This document shows positions 54,818 to 64,000 of a DNA stretch of 64,000 nucleotides, piece by piece. Within the stretch, counting starts at the first letter, position 1. Each line of letters begins with the position of its first letter. The DNA comes from Nitrosococcus watsonii C-113 (lineage in GTDB: Bacteria; Pseudomonadota; Gammaproteobacteria; Nitrosococcales; Nitrosococcaceae). The stretch covers positions 1,425,001-1,489,000 of the forward strand of contig NC_014315.1 in assembly GCF_000143085.1 (NCBI RefSeq), read 5' to 3'. The translations under genes and the position numbers were made by a program. The notes beneath the pieces are model-generated. The model saw only the letters and a program-made list of their open reading frames with translations. It made no database searches and had not been told where the DNA came from.

Positions 54818-55597
54818 ATGCGACTTCATTACCGGACTCAGGGTAAAGGCCCCTCTCTTATTATCTTGCATGGTTTGTTCGGCTCCATGGATAATTGGCG
54901 GAGCCTGGTTCCTATGTTTGCCCGCCAATTCCAAGTAACGACTGTTGACCTTCCTAATCATGGTCGTTCACCTCATAAGGAAAACTTTAATTATCCCGCT
55001 TTGGCAAGCGATTTAGCCCACTTTATGGATCAGCAAGGAGTCGGCGTGGCTGCTCTGCTGGGTCACTCTCTAGGCGGCAAGGTAGCGATGCAGTGTGCTT
55101 TGGATTTTCCGGAGCGGATCGCTCAGCTTGTGGTCGTGGATATTGCGCCGCGGTTTTATCCGCCAGCACATCTCTTCATTTTTGAAGCCCTTAGAAAACT
55201 GGATCTTTCTGTGTATGATAACCGCCGGGAAGTCGATAGGGCCTTGGCAAGTTCGCTCCCTAATAGTGCCCTGCGGCAGTTTTTGTTGATGAATTTGGAT
55301 AAAACGGGAGAGGGATACCGTTGGCGTATTAATTTAGAGGGCTTAAGCCGGAATTATCACGCCATTTGCGCTGCGGTAAGCCATGGGGGGGAACCCTATT
55401 CTCGGCCTAGTTTATTTATAAAAGGAGAATGTTCTGATTACCTGCAAAAAAGCGATGAACAGGAGATTAAAAAGCAGTTTCCCATGGCGGAAGTTATTTC
55501 TATTCCCGATACGGGGCACTGGGTGCAGGCCGATGCGCCGGCAGTATTTACCAATGTGGTCTTAGAATTTCTGGATAGAAAAAGCACTCATCTTTAG
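54818..55597 (+). CDS. ybfF: Alpha/beta hydrolase, YbfF-type esterase
   Basis: A 259-aa esterase. The oxyanion block is HGLFGSMDNW, the nucleophile serine is in LLGHSLGGKVAM, and the catalytic histidine is in DTGHWVQADAP. VDLPNHGRSPH is typical of the YbfF group, which hydrolyse acyl-CoA and short esters. It converges with the GGDEF-EAL gene (19 bp apart). Confidence 0.9.
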   Translation: MRLHYRTQGKGPSLIILHGLFGSMDNWRSLVPMFARQFQVTTVDLPNHGRSPHKENFNYPALASDLAHFMDQQGVGVAALLGHSLGGKVAMQCALDFPERIAQLVVVDIAPRFYPPAHLFIFEALRKLDLSVYDNRREVDRALASSLPNSALRQFLLMNLDKTGEGYRWRINLEGLSRNYHAICAAVSHGGEPYSRPSLFIKGECSDYLQKSDEQEIKKQFPMAEVISIPDTGHWVQADAPAVFTNVVLEFLDRKSTHL

Positions 55598-55616
55598 ATT
55601 TAAGTATCTCCAGCCT

Positions 55617-57695
55617 TTATCTTGCCTGGGAGTTATTTTTTCCCGCCATTAACGAAAAAAGATCGTTAGCGGGCATGGGTCGTCCGATCCAATAGCCTTG
55701 GATACGATGGCAGTGGCGGTCTTGAAAAAACCGCATTTGGGTTCCCGTCTCTACGCCTTCGGCGACGACTTCCAGTTTCAAACTATTCCCGAGCAGCAAA
55801 ATTGTTTCAGCAATTGCCGCATCTTCCTCATTGTTAGTGATGTCGCGGACGAATGAGTGGTCGATTTTTAAGCTGTGTACCGGGAAACGTTTAAGATAAG
55901 CAAGGGATGAGTAACCGGTGCCAAAATCGTCGATGGCCAGCGTGACACCCATTTCCTTTAGGCGTTGCAGAATATAGGTGGTAGATTGCATATCCTGCAT
56001 CACAACGCTTTCCGTGACTTCGAGCTCAAGGTAGCTGGGGTGCAAGGCATATTTCTGGAGAATGCGGCGCACGCTATCGAGAAAGTGTTGCTGAAACTGG
56101 CGGGCGGAACAGTTGACTGCTATGCGGATAGGATAGCCTTCTGAATGCCAGGATTTAGCTTGTTTGCAAGCTGTTTCTAACACCCACTCGCCCACTTCTT
56201 CGATAAGGCCGGTTTGCTCCAGCAAGGGAATAAAGTCCCTGGGAGGAACCAATCCGCGGTGGGGATGCTGCCAGCGTATCAGTGCTTCCACCGCGGTGAT
56301 CTGGCCAGTAGTAACTTCTAATTGCGGTTGATAATGGAGGACGAATTCTTCTCGCTCCAAGGCGCGGCGGAGATCGGTTTCAAGTGCTAATAATTCATCG
56401 CCCCGAGAATTCATTTCGGGGAGATAGTATCGGGATTGGCCTGGGCCGTGGCGCTTAGCATTGTGCATAGCAATATGGGAGGTTTTCAATAGCGTTTCTT
56501 CATCATCCCCAGCCTGGGGATAAAGGGAAACGCCGATGCTTAAAGTAACAAAGACATCGCTGTTATTAAGCGCCAGGGGATGGCTGGTGGCGGCGCGAAT
56601 TTTTTTAATGATAGCTTCTACATCCGAAGGACTATACAGGTCGCTAAGAATAACGAGGAACTCATCGCTGCCATAGCGCCCGAGGGTGTCGCTGGCGCGA
56701 ATGCAGCTTGCCAGATGACGCGCAAGGGCGCGGAGGCACTTATCTCCGGCTAGGTGCCCCAAAGCGTCATTGATTTGTTTGAAGTTGTCCACATTCAGAA
56801 ATAATACCGCGGCCAGGCGCTGGTTGCGCTTGGCGTGAGCCAAGACCTGAGTCAGCCGATCCCGGAGCAAAACCCGGTTAGGGAGGTGGGTAAGGGTATC
56901 GTGGGTAACCCGGTATTGTAATTCTTGCTCATAGTGCTTGCGTTCGCTGATATCGCGGACAATGGTGGAGAGAAATTCGACCTGGTGGGAGGCGTTTCGA
57001 TGGGAGAGAAGCACTTGGGAGATGGGAATTTCCGCGCCCTTGCCATTCAGCATCACGGCTTCCCCTTCCCAGACCCCTACCCGTAAGGCGGTAGGAATTG
57101 CCGTATTCTGCATCAGGGCTGCTGTCCAAGAGGGATAATGGTCGAGCAGCGATGCCCCCATATAATGGTTCTTTTCAGTAAAACCAAGCCACTGGCAGCC
57201 AGCCCGATTCATATAGTGAATACGGCCCGTGAGGTCCATAATGGCCACTAGATCGGGAGTAGCCTCCAAGATGGAGCTTAGCCGGGCATGCTCATTTTCT
57301 ACAGCTTGGCGTTGCCACCGGATATTGGCTTCGCGCAATTCCCGCTCTACCGCGGGAACCAGGCGGCTCAGATTACCCTTCATGATGTAGTCGTGGGCGC
57401 CAGCTCTCATGATTTCAACGGCCCGATCTTCGCCTACCGTGCCAGAGACCATGATAAAGGGTATATCAATGCCTGCTTGTTGCAATAAATTCAAAGCCTC
57501 CATTGAGCCAAAATGTGGCAGGCTATGATCCGAGAGAATAATATCCCAGGATTGGGCTTGGAGTGCCGTAAGCATGGTTTCCCGGGTTTCGACCCGGGTA
57601 ACGGCGGGTTGGTAGCCGCTGCGCCGAAGGTGGCGCTCTAGGAGGAGCGCGTCATCTTCAGAGTCTTCCACCAGTAATACGCGCAGCTTGCGCAT
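55617..57695 (-). CDS. Response regulator with PAS, GGDEF and EAL domains
   Basis: A ~692-aa protein: REC domain (LLVEDSEDDALLL, phosphoacceptor in ILSDHSLP), PAS domain (ATPDLVAIMDLTGRIHYMNRAG), GGDEF and EAL. The GGDEF site reads RYGSDEF, with Ser in place of the second Gly, so cyclase activity is doubtful. The EAL site is complete in EALIRWQHP and DDFGTGYSSLAYLKRFP, so it is probably a c-di-GMP phosphodiesterase. ATG 57695 follows the stop of the upstream response regulator by 4 bp; the longer frame to 57728 overlaps that gene. Confidence 0.93.
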   Translation of the reverse strand: MRKLRVLLVEDSEDDALLLERHLRRSGYQPAVTRVETRETMLTALQAQSWDIILSDHSLPHFGSMEALNLLQQAGIDIPFIMVSGTVGEDRAVEIMRAGAHDYIMKGNLSRLVPAVERELREANIRWQRQAVENEHARLSSILEATPDLVAIMDLTGRIHYMNRAGCQWLGFTEKNHYMGASLLDHYPSWTAALMQNTAIPTALRVGVWEGEAVMLNGKGAEIPISQVLLSHRNASHQVEFLSTIVRDISERKHYEQELQYRVTHDTLTHLPNRVLLRDRLTQVLAHAKRNQRLAAVLFLNVDNFKQINDALGHLAGDKCLRALARHLASCIRASDTLGRYGSDEFLVILSDLYSPSDVEAIIKKIRAATSHPLALNNSDVFVTLSIGVSLYPQAGDDEETLLKTSHIAMHNAKRHGPGQSRYYLPEMNSRGDELLALETDLRRALEREEFVLHYQPQLEVTTGQITAVEALIRWQHPHRGLVPPRDFIPLLEQTGLIEEVGEWVLETACKQAKSWHSEGYPIRIAVNCSARQFQQHFLDSVRRILQKYALHPSYLELEVTESVVMQDMQSTTYILQRLKEMGVTLAIDDFGTGYSSLAYLKRFPVHSLKIDHSFVRDITNNEEDAAIAETILLLGNSLKLEVVAEGVETGTQMRFFQDRHCHRIQGYWIGRPMPANDLFSLMAGKNNSQAR

Positions 57696-57699
57696 TTTA

Positions 57700-58149
57700 T
57701 TAATTCCGTGGCGCCGGCGGCGCTTCATTCAGGATTAGCCAGTATAAGCCTAGGTTTTGGACGGCTTGCACGAATTTGCCAAACTCCACCGGCTTGCGGA
57801 TATAGCTGTTAGCTCCTTGCTGGTAGGACTCGGCAATGTCCGCCTCCTCGTCAGAGGAGGTGAGGATAATGACTGGCAGTAGCCGGGTGCGGGGGTGGGC
57901 GCGGATTTGCTGTAATACTTGCAGGCCATCGATCTTGGGTAATTTTAAATCCAAGAGAATAGCTTGAGGCGGCACGCTGGAGTCTCGGTCTGCGTGCTGG
58001 CCCGCGCCAAAAAGCCAATCTAGCGCCTCGGCTCCATCCCGTGCGACGATAAGCTGATTGGTGATATTATTTTTTTTTAAGGCGCGCAGGGTAAGCGCTT
58101 CATCATCCGGGTTATCCTCTACTAGCAGAATGGCTTTATTGTTTCCCAT
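57700..58149 (-). CDS. Single-domain response regulator (Rcp1-like)
   Basis: A 149-aa REC protein: LLVEDNPDDEALTLRAL (acidic pocket), the phosphoacceptor aspartate in ILLDLKLPKIDGLQVL, the ILTSSDEEADIAESYQQGA switch block, and the lysine in RKPVEF. This long-loop type (with DWLFGAGQ) usually pairs with histidine kinases of the phytochrome or PAS kind. It lies 12 bp after the kinase gene. Confidence 0.93.
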   Translation of the reverse strand: MGNNKAILLVEDNPDDEALTLRALKKNNITNQLIVARDGAEALDWLFGAGQHADRDSSVPPQAILLDLKLPKIDGLQVLQQIRAHPRTRLLPVIILTSSDEEADIAESYQQGANSYIRKPVEFGKFVQAVQNLGLYWLILNEAPPAPRN

Positions 58150-58161
58150 CGTTAACCCTAA

Positions 58162-60327
58162 CTAAAGCGTGAAATAAAAAGTGGCCTCTTGGTTAATTTG
58201 CCCTTCCGCCCAAATTTGTCCTCCATGGCGATGGACAACGCGTTGCGCGGTAGCCAATCCTATCCCGGTTCCAGGGTACTCATTAGCGCCGTGTAGTCGT
58301 TGGAAGGGATCGAATAATTTGTCGATGTAACGCATGTCAAAGCCAGCGCCATTGTCCCGGACAAAGAAAACGGGCTTGCCTTCTTTCGCTAGCATCCCCA
58401 GCGTGATCCGAGCCTGGGGCTGATTAGCGCTGAACTTCCAGGCATTACCCAGCAAGTTGTCAAGCAGAATTCGAAGCAAGCGTGAATCGCCTGAGGCGGT
58501 AAGATCCTGCCCGATACAAAACTCAACCTGTCGCTGAGGCTCCTCGGTCCGCAGAGTCGTGGCAATTTCTTGCGCCAAGCGGCTAAGATCTACCTTCTGG
58601 GGTATCATCTCCACCCGGCTAATACGGGAGAGTTGCAGTAAATCATCAATAAGCCTTCCCATTCGCTGGGTGGCTGCGCGCACCCGCTGTAAATAGCCTT
58701 GCCCTTCCCTATCAAGCTTATCTTCATAATCCTCTAGCAAGGCTTGGCTAAAGCCGTCGATACTGCGCAGGGGCGCTCGCAGGTCATGGGAGACCGAATA
58801 GCTGAAGGCTTCTAGTTCTTTATTGACCGTGCTTAATTTGGTCACATGCTGCTGCAGTTTTTGATTCAGTGCTCTAATCTTGTTTTCCGTTTTTCTTCGT
58901 TCGCTGATATCGCGTATAGTGCTGATAATAGAAAAATATATTTCTTTTTTATTCAGGGGGCTTACGTTGATTTCTGCTGGAAATGTGGTGCCGTCCTTAC
59001 GTCGTCCGTAAAGCTCTAATCTGACGCCCATCGGCCGGGTAATGGTATTATCCCGAGTGTAAAGTTGGCGATAAATCGCTTGAGCTTTGCGATGTTGCTC
59101 TGGTAGTAAGATTTCTATTTTTTGCCCGATGAGTTCCTTCCGGGAATAGCCAAATAGCTTTTCTACTTGGGCGTTTACGAGGAGAAGTTGGCCGTTGGAA
59201 TCAGCTATCACGATACCATCGGGTACCGCCTCAAAAAGACTCCGAAAGCGGGCCTCGCTAAGACGCACCGCTTGAGTGTCCCTTTGGCGGCGTTGATGGA
59301 CGTAAGCCAGCCGCCCGGCCACGATAAGAAAGACGCCTAGAAAAAGACTGTAGAGAAGCAATAATCGCTGAATGCGGGCCGTTGCTGCCGTGGACAGGAT
59401 AGGGAGGGGGAGGCGGGAGATGAGCTTCCAATGGATAGAGGAGTAAAGCTTTGCTGCGCGGGGAGAAGTTCTTACTAACGGGGTAATGGTGGTATAGGTA
59501 AAGAGTTCTTCGCGAGCATAGAACTGACCCTCCTTATTTTGCTGGATTCTGGCCCAGATCTCAGGATAGGCAACCGCGAATGCTTGCTTGTCTTTTTCGA
59601 GATAGATCGCCCCTTGCTTCTGCCCGGCGTTGGATTTCCAAAGCCAAAGGCCGCTTCCTTTGACGAGCCATAGTACTTTTTTAGTGCTTTGCACGGCTAG
59701 GCGAAGTTTATCCAAAAGGTGGCTTCCTCGATAATTGAGCACCAGGATTCCCTGCTTGCGGCGTTGCTTATCGAAGAGGGCGATGATAGCCCGAACAGTG
59801 GGTTTTAGAGGCTGCTCGATGAGGCCTCGCTCGGTATTAAGGTTAAGCGGAGAGAGGTAAATTTCGCCTGGTTGAAGCTGCAAGGCTTTTTGGAAGTAGT
59901 CCCGGGCTTCCTTGTTCTGTAATTGCTGGGGAGGAACGATGTTTGGCTGGCCGCCATTAAAATTTACGCGCACCCATTCCTTTCCTTGTAAATCTAAAAG
60001 ACGGATCTGGTCATAGCGCTCCCTGCTTCCCAAAAAGATCACGTAATCTTGGGCTAGCCGCTGCTCCGAGCCGGTCCCTGCTAACAGATCCTTGAGGGCT
60101 TGGTGCCGAGACAGAAATAAAAGGGCGGACTGGATGGCGTCAAACTCATCGCAGATTTCCTCTTTGAGCAATGTGAGCGAATCTTTCTCGCTAAGCTCGG
60201 CTAAGGCCTGTATGGTTTTGAGTTCCGCTTGATAAAGAGAGATAAAAGCCAGGGTAGTCAGCCCTGCAAGAGGAAAAAAGACGAGGGAAAAGCGTTTCCA
60301 GGGGAGTTGTCGGATGCTCATGCTCAT
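58162..60327 (-). CDS. Membrane sensor histidine kinase with periplasmic sensor and PAS domain
   Basis: A ~721-aa kinase. Two membrane helices (FSLVFFPLAGLTTLAFISLY and LLLLYSLFLGVFLIVAGRLAY) enclose a periplasmic sensor of about 270 residues. PAS: FRSLFEAVPDGIVIADSNGQ. HisKA: SYSVSHDLRAPLRSIDGF with His514 as phosphorylation site. HATPase: LDNLLGNAWKFS, FVRDNGAGFDM, PGTGIGLATAQRVV. The open frame reaches 60456, but ATG 60327 has a purine-rich site and a typical N-terminus. It probably signals to both downstream regulators. Confidence 0.92.
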   Translation of the reverse strand: MSMSIRQLPWKRFSLVFFPLAGLTTLAFISLYQAELKTIQALAELSEKDSLTLLKEEICDEFDAIQSALLFLSRHQALKDLLAGTGSEQRLAQDYVIFLGSRERYDQIRLLDLQGKEWVRVNFNGGQPNIVPPQQLQNKEARDYFQKALQLQPGEIYLSPLNLNTERGLIEQPLKPTVRAIIALFDKQRRKQGILVLNYRGSHLLDKLRLAVQSTKKVLWLVKGSGLWLWKSNAGQKQGAIYLEKDKQAFAVAYPEIWARIQQNKEGQFYAREELFTYTTITPLVRTSPRAAKLYSSIHWKLISRLPLPILSTAATARIQRLLLLYSLFLGVFLIVAGRLAYVHQRRQRDTQAVRLSEARFRSLFEAVPDGIVIADSNGQLLLVNAQVEKLFGYSRKELIGQKIEILLPEQHRKAQAIYRQLYTRDNTITRPMGVRLELYGRRKDGTTFPAEINVSPLNKKEIYFSIISTIRDISERRKTENKIRALNQKLQQHVTKLSTVNKELEAFSYSVSHDLRAPLRSIDGFSQALLEDYEDKLDREGQGYLQRVRAATQRMGRLIDDLLQLSRISRVEMIPQKVDLSRLAQEIATTLRTEEPQRQVEFCIGQDLTASGDSRLLRILLDNLLGNAWKFSANQPQARITLGMLAKEGKPVFFVRDNGAGFDMRYIDKLFDPFQRLHGANEYPGTGIGLATAQRVVHRHGGQIWAEGQINQEATFYFTL

Positions 60328-61137
60328 TTCTTTTCGCTTGGTTTCTTTAAAGTCTCCCCCCGTGAGGCCCTTAGGGCTTGAGCTAAAATTATTTAGTGTT
60401 CTGGGGATGGGGCATATAGTTAAGGGGTAGAAGCGAGGCCTGACGAAGTGCTCCAAAATTGAATTGGGGGGAACAAGATAGCTGGCAGGGAGATTCTAAT
60501 ACTTATCTTCCTGTAGCTAAAAGCGTCCTAGTCATTGAACTGCCCATTGCCAAGCATAATAGGGGCGGGACAAGGAATATCAGCAAGTTAGAGTTAATGA
60601 TTGTGGCGAAATAATAACTTTAATTAAATACGTATTTATACGTATTCTTTGTTCTATGCCTTTTTATTAGCGAGGGAGATTTTGTTGACAAAAAACGGCT
60701 AATGTCAGAAAATTTTTTGCAAAATTAAATTTTTTAATCAACCGCTTAGATACCTCTTTCGGCAAAAGGACTTATCGGTTAATATCTGTTAAAATTCAGT
60801 TCAGGGCCAAGCTTTTTTATGAGACGCCCGCCTGATAAAAGCCCCAAAATCCATAAATCCGGGAGCTTGAACAGCGGCTAGGGACTGTTCCCTTGTACCG
60901 CGTGTTCGGCCAGCGTTAAGGATTTTGGCCTCGATATTCGGCATTGCTCTCTGAGCAACCACTTTCATCCAACTGTTGCCAGCACTATTACGGCAACTTG
61001 CAAATCCCGCTGGTCAATCACGCCTTTCTCGCTTTGTTTATGCGGCGTGTGGCCGTGGCCTGTAAGTATTGCTGCGGAGCGATCCGCTTCAGGCGGGGCT
61101 CTTGCGGTCTTTCGTAAAAGTTTATGGGAAAATGGTG
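60328..61137. other. Long non-coding region between divergent genes
   Basis: No gene supported. The part at 60590-60800 is AT-rich and probably holds promoters for the kinase operon (left) and the lipid A operon (right). A short GCGGA/TCCGC hairpin lies near 61074-61087. Confidence 0.45.
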
Positions 61138-62076
61138 ATGGAAAATAAGGTTAAAACGGCGGTTATCGGCGTTGGTTATTTAGGGCGTTTCCATGCGCAA
61201 AAATACGCTGCGCTGCCTGCTTCAGAGCTGGTAGCGGTGGTGGATCTAAACGCTACTACCGCCGGCCAAATTGCGCGTGAATATGGCGTGAGCGCTTTAA
61301 CTGATTACCGGGATCTTTTCGGTACCGTTGAGGCGGTAAGTATTGTCGTTCCGACCCAATTTCACTATGTGGTGGCTAAGGAGTGCTTGCAGCAGGGTAT
61401 TCATGTTTTGTTAGAAAAACCCATGACGGCTACCCTTGCCGAGGCCGATGAATTAATAGAGCTTGCTAGGCGTTATAATCTTGTTTTGCAAGTGGGCCAT
61501 CTAGAGCGTTTTAATTCTGCAACCCTTGCTCTGCAAAGGGTTCTTGGTGTGCCGCGTTTTATTGAGTCCCATCGCCTGGCCCCTTTTAATCTCCGGGGCA
61601 TAGATGTGAGTGTCATGTTGGACCTTATGATCCATGATATTGATATTATATTGAGCGTTGTGAATTCCTCGGTAAGCGATATTCATGCCAATGGGGCATC
61701 TGTGCTAACTGACGGTATTGATATTGCGAATGCTCGGATTCAATTCGTTAATGGTTGCGTTGCCAATGTAACGGCTAGCCGGGTTAGCATGAAAGCGCAG
61801 CGCAAAATGCGGGTATTTCAACAGGATGCCTATATCTCGATTGATTTTCAGGATAAAGTATTAAGTGTTTATCGCAAAGGAACCAAGGAGATGTTTCCTG
61901 GCATTCCGGAGATTATCTCGGAAGAGAGCTGTTTTGAGCAGAGCGACGCCATCAAAGTAGAAATCGAAGCTTTTTTGAAAGCGGTAAGAGAGGGTACCCA
62001 GCCTTCCGTCAGTGGCGAGGAAGGACGCCGGGCTTTGGCTATTGCCCTCCAGATTAACCACATGCTGGGTGTTTAG
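61138..62076 (+). CDS. Gfo/Idh/MocA-family oxidoreductase, GnnA-like
   Basis: A 312-aa NAD-dependent sugar oxidoreductase: nucleotide-binding VIGVGYLGRFHAQKYA, EKPMTATLAEADELI with the conserved EKP, and the active-site block LDLMIHDIDIIL. In Acidithiobacillus ferrooxidans GnnA oxidises UDP-GlcNAc at C3, and a gnnA-gnnB pair lies beside lpx genes. Here an aminotransferase gene and lpxB follow. The frame is open to 61069; ATG 61138 has GGGAA at 8-bp spacing (ATG 61132 is too close). Confidence 0.8.
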   Translation: MENKVKTAVIGVGYLGRFHAQKYAALPASELVAVVDLNATTAGQIAREYGVSALTDYRDLFGTVEAVSIVVPTQFHYVVAKECLQQGIHVLLEKPMTATLAEADELIELARRYNLVLQVGHLERFNSATLALQRVLGVPRFIESHRLAPFNLRGIDVSVMLDLMIHDIDIILSVVNSSVSDIHANGASVLTDGIDIANARIQFVNGCVANVTASRVSMKAQRKMRVFQQDAYISIDFQDKVLSVYRKGTKEMFPGIPEIISEESCFEQSDAIKVEIEAFLKAVREGTQPSVSGEEGRRALAIALQINHMLGV

Positions 62077-62134
62077 ACAACGCTATGATAAGCCTGGCTA
62101 GGGTAGCTTGCGCCCGCCGGGAATGGAGACTTTT

Positions 62135-63241
62135 ATGATTCCAATGGTGGATTTAAAGACGCAATATCAAAACCTTCGGGAAGAAATAGAGGCGGGGTTA
62201 GAGCAAGCGTTTATTGGTGGCCGATTTATCCTGGGGCCTAATGTGAAAGCCTTCGAAGAGGAAGTGGCCGCTTATGTGGGGGTGGCGCACGGCGTTGGCG
62301 TGGCTTCTGGAACCGATGCCCTGCATTTAGCTTTGCTCGCTGCAGGGGTTAGCGCCGGGGATGAGGTGATTACCACACCGTTTACTTTTATTGCAACGGC
62401 GGAAGCTATTTGTTATGTGGGCGCCCGTCCCGTATTCGTCGATATCGATGAGAAAACCTTTAATATTGATACGGAGCAGGTGGCGGCAGCGGTTACACCA
62501 GCGACCCGTGCTATCCTCCCCGTGCATCTTTTTGGGCAAGCAGCTGATATGGCTGCTTTAGAGGTGATTGCGGCTCGGCATAACCTCTCTATCATAGAAG
62601 ACTGTGCTCAATCTTTTGGCGCGGATACTGCCGATAATCGCAAGACTGGCAGTTTAGGACTGGCAGGTTGTTTTAGCTTTTTCCCCAGTAAAAATTTAGG
62701 TTGCTATGGAGATGGTGGACTAATTACCACCTCTTCTGAGCGGGTGGCGGAGCACCTCCGGGTGCTGCGGGATCATGGTAGCTGGCAGCGTTACCATCAC
62801 TCGGAGCTAGGCTTTAATAGCCGTTTGGATGAGTTGCAAGCTGTAATTTTGAGAGTAAAGTTGAAATATATTGATCAATATAATGCTGAGCGGCGGCGTG
62901 TTGCCCAACGTTATGGGGAAGCGCTTGCAGAATTGCCGGATTGTATTCTTCCTTACCAAGAACCCCATGGAACCCATGTTTATCACCAATATACGCTGCT
63001 GTCTCCACACCGGGATGAAATTAGGGCTGCCTTAGCGGCTCAGGAGATTGCCTCGGCGATCTATTATCCGATACCGCTCCATCGGCAAGCCGTTTTTGAG
63101 AGGGCGTACCAGGAAACGCACCTCCCTATCAGTGAACGGGTTGCTAGCCAATGCCTTTCATTGCCCATCTTTCCCGAGATGAGTGATCTTCAGGTGGATA
63201 GGGTTGCTGCAATTATTCGGAGTACGCTGCTTGGAAAATAG
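62135..63241 (+). CDS. DegT/DnrJ/EryC1/StrS aminotransferase, GnnB-like
   Basis: A 368-aa PLP-dependent sugar aminotransferase. The Schiff-base lysine is in FSFFPSKNLGCYGDGG; substrate and cofactor blocks GVASGTDALHLAL and IIEDCAQSFGA are intact. As GnnB it would make UDP-GlcNAc3N from the 3-keto sugar formed by GnnA, so lipid A would carry amide-linked acyl chains at position 3. ATG 62135 has GGAG at 5-bp spacing; upstream in-frame ATGs (62123) lack a good site. It overlaps lpxB by 11 bp. Confidence 0.83.
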   Translation: MIPMVDLKTQYQNLREEIEAGLEQAFIGGRFILGPNVKAFEEEVAAYVGVAHGVGVASGTDALHLALLAAGVSAGDEVITTPFTFIATAEAICYVGARPVFVDIDEKTFNIDTEQVAAAVTPATRAILPVHLFGQAADMAALEVIAARHNLSIIEDCAQSFGADTADNRKTGSLGLAGCFSFFPSKNLGCYGDGGLITTSSERVAEHLRVLRDHGSWQRYHHSELGFNSRLDELQAVILRVKLKYIDQYNAERRRVAQRYGEALAELPDCILPYQEPHGTHVYHQYTLLSPHRDEIRAALAAQEIASAIYYPIPLHRQAVFERAYQETHLPISERVASQCLSLPIFPEMSDLQVDRVAAIIRSTLLGK

Positions 63242-64000
63242 CGCCCCCTTAGTGGCCATCGTGGCCGGTGAAGCTTCAGGAGATCAGCATGCCGCCCACT
63301 TGATCCGTGGGGTGAGAAAAATAGCCCCCGATGTTCGCTTTTGCGGCATTGCAGGACCTCAGATGCGGGCTGCTGGTGTAGAGCCGTTGTTTGATTCCTC
63401 TCGGCTTGCCGTGGTGGGCCTGGTGGAAGTTTTATCTCATTTTAAGGAGATTTATGGGGCAATGGGAAAGATGCGCCATTTTCTTGAGAAAAAACATCCT
63501 GATCTGCTGATTCTGGTGGACTATCCGGAATTTAACCTCCGTTTGGCTAAGAGAGCAAAAGCACTGGGCATTAAGGTGCTTTATTATATTAGCCCTCAGG
63601 TGTGGGCTTGGCGACAGTATCGGGTGCATCAAATTGGGCAGGTAGTGGATATGATGGCCGTGGTATTGCCTTTTGAGGTTCCCTTTTATGAGCAGGCGGG
63701 AGTCCCGGTTAATTTTGTTGGGAACCCTTTGGAGCATGAGGTCAAAAGCCAATTGAATCGCAGTGAAGCAATAGCTGAGTTTGGCTTTAATCCTCGCTGT
63801 AAAACCCTGGGTTTACTCCCCGGAAGCCGCCACAGCGAAATAAAGCGATTGTTGCCCGTATTGCTTGAGGCTGCGGCGCGTATTTATTCGGAGGAGCCTG
63901 ACGTTCAATATTTATTACCCCTCGCCGCAACACTCAATGAGACTGATTTGACTCCCTATTTAAAAGAATACCGGCTTCCTTTGAGAATAATTCCTGATCG
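63231..64000 (+). CDS. lpxB: Lipid-A-disaccharide synthase, 3' truncated by window end
   Basis: From TTG 63231 (8 bp after GGAG), the frame stays open to the window end (~256 codons). It has VAIVAGEASGDQHAAHLIRG at the start, YISPQVWAWRQYRV, GNPLEHEV and GLLPGSRHSEIKRLLPVLLE, all LpxB signatures. LpxB joins UDP-diacylglucosamine and lipid X in lipid A synthesis. The overlap with the gnnB-like gene supports one operon. Confidence 0.93.
   Translation, partial: MENSAPLVAIVAGEASGDQHAAHLIRGVRKIAPDVRFCGIAGPQMRAAGVEPLFDSSRLAVVGLVEVLSHFKEIYGAMGKMRHFLEKKHPDLLILVDYPEFNLRLAKRAKALGIKVLYYISPQVWAWRQYRVHQIGQVVDMMAVVLPFEVPFYEQAGVPVNFVGNPLEHEVKSQLNRSEAIAEFGFNPRCKTLGLLPGSRHSEIKRLLPVLLEAAARIYSEEPDVQYLLPLAATLNETDLTPYLKEYRLPLRIIPD

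Overview
The window looks like chromosomal DNA of a respiratory gammaproteobacterium. The hupB-tRNA-ppiD-fabI order, fabB, the YbhGFSR-type exporter, lpxB beside gnnA/gnnB-like genes and many c-type cytochromes all fit a Chromatiales or Nitrosococcus-like organism. That placement is inference from gene content; no marker-gene comparison was possible.

Layout. (1) 1-7.6 kb: one plus-strand operon with the end of an Old-Yellow-Enzyme-type reductase, a 55-aa membrane peptide, a membrane-anchored diheme cytochrome c, a four-helix membrane protein, a second diheme cytochrome c, a lipoxygenase and a membrane-embedded patatin-like lipase. This is the most unusual part: lipid release, lipid peroxidation, haem chemistry and enone reduction sit together, which suggests a bacterial oxylipin or lipid-hydroperoxide pathway. 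(2) 7.8-23.5 kb: purU, then an accessory stretch (SLC13-type permease, acnA, small EamA protein, baeRF-type protein, mgtE, short-chain dehydrogenase, CDF metal exporter). It contains TnpB wreckage, a repeated 31-bp near-palindrome and a truncated TPR-CHAT protease. The CHAT segment lies between two ~87% identical copies of the last 171 bp of a CDF gene, so a second CDF gene has been destroyed there. (3) 23.7-30.4 kb, minus strand: a UGT-type glycosyltransferase and a four-gene HlyD/ABC/ABC-2 exporter. (4) 30.5-37.3 kb: fabB, periplasmic msrA, a decayed beta-PGM/trehalose-phosphatase/GH65 fusion gene (like mycobacterial OtsB1), a BON protein and a frameshifted BCAM0308-like gene. (5) 37.6-42.4 kb: hupB, tRNA-Val, tRNA-Asp, ppiD, a dicarboxylate symporter and fabI. 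(6) 42.4-51.1 kb: a peptide-binding lipoprotein, then a cytochrome c oxidase operon (subunit II with a haem c domain, fused subunits I+III, a small membrane protein, a triheme cytochrome c) and a secreted unknown. (7) 51.7-60.3 kb: a seven-bladed FG-GAP repeat protein, three tandem paralogous membrane proteins, a ybfF-type esterase and a histidine kinase/response regulator/GGDEF-EAL operon. (8) 61.1-64 kb: gnnA-like and gnnB-like genes and the start of lpxB, pointing to lipid A built on diaminoglucose.

How the parts relate. The respiratory genes (oxidase plus triheme cytochrome) and the diheme cytochromes imply an active periplasmic electron-transfer economy. fabB, fabI, gnnA, gnnB and lpxB cover fatty acid and lipid A synthesis. 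The accessory stretch carries metal and anion transport and stress genes, and shows deletion, frameshift and duplication scars.
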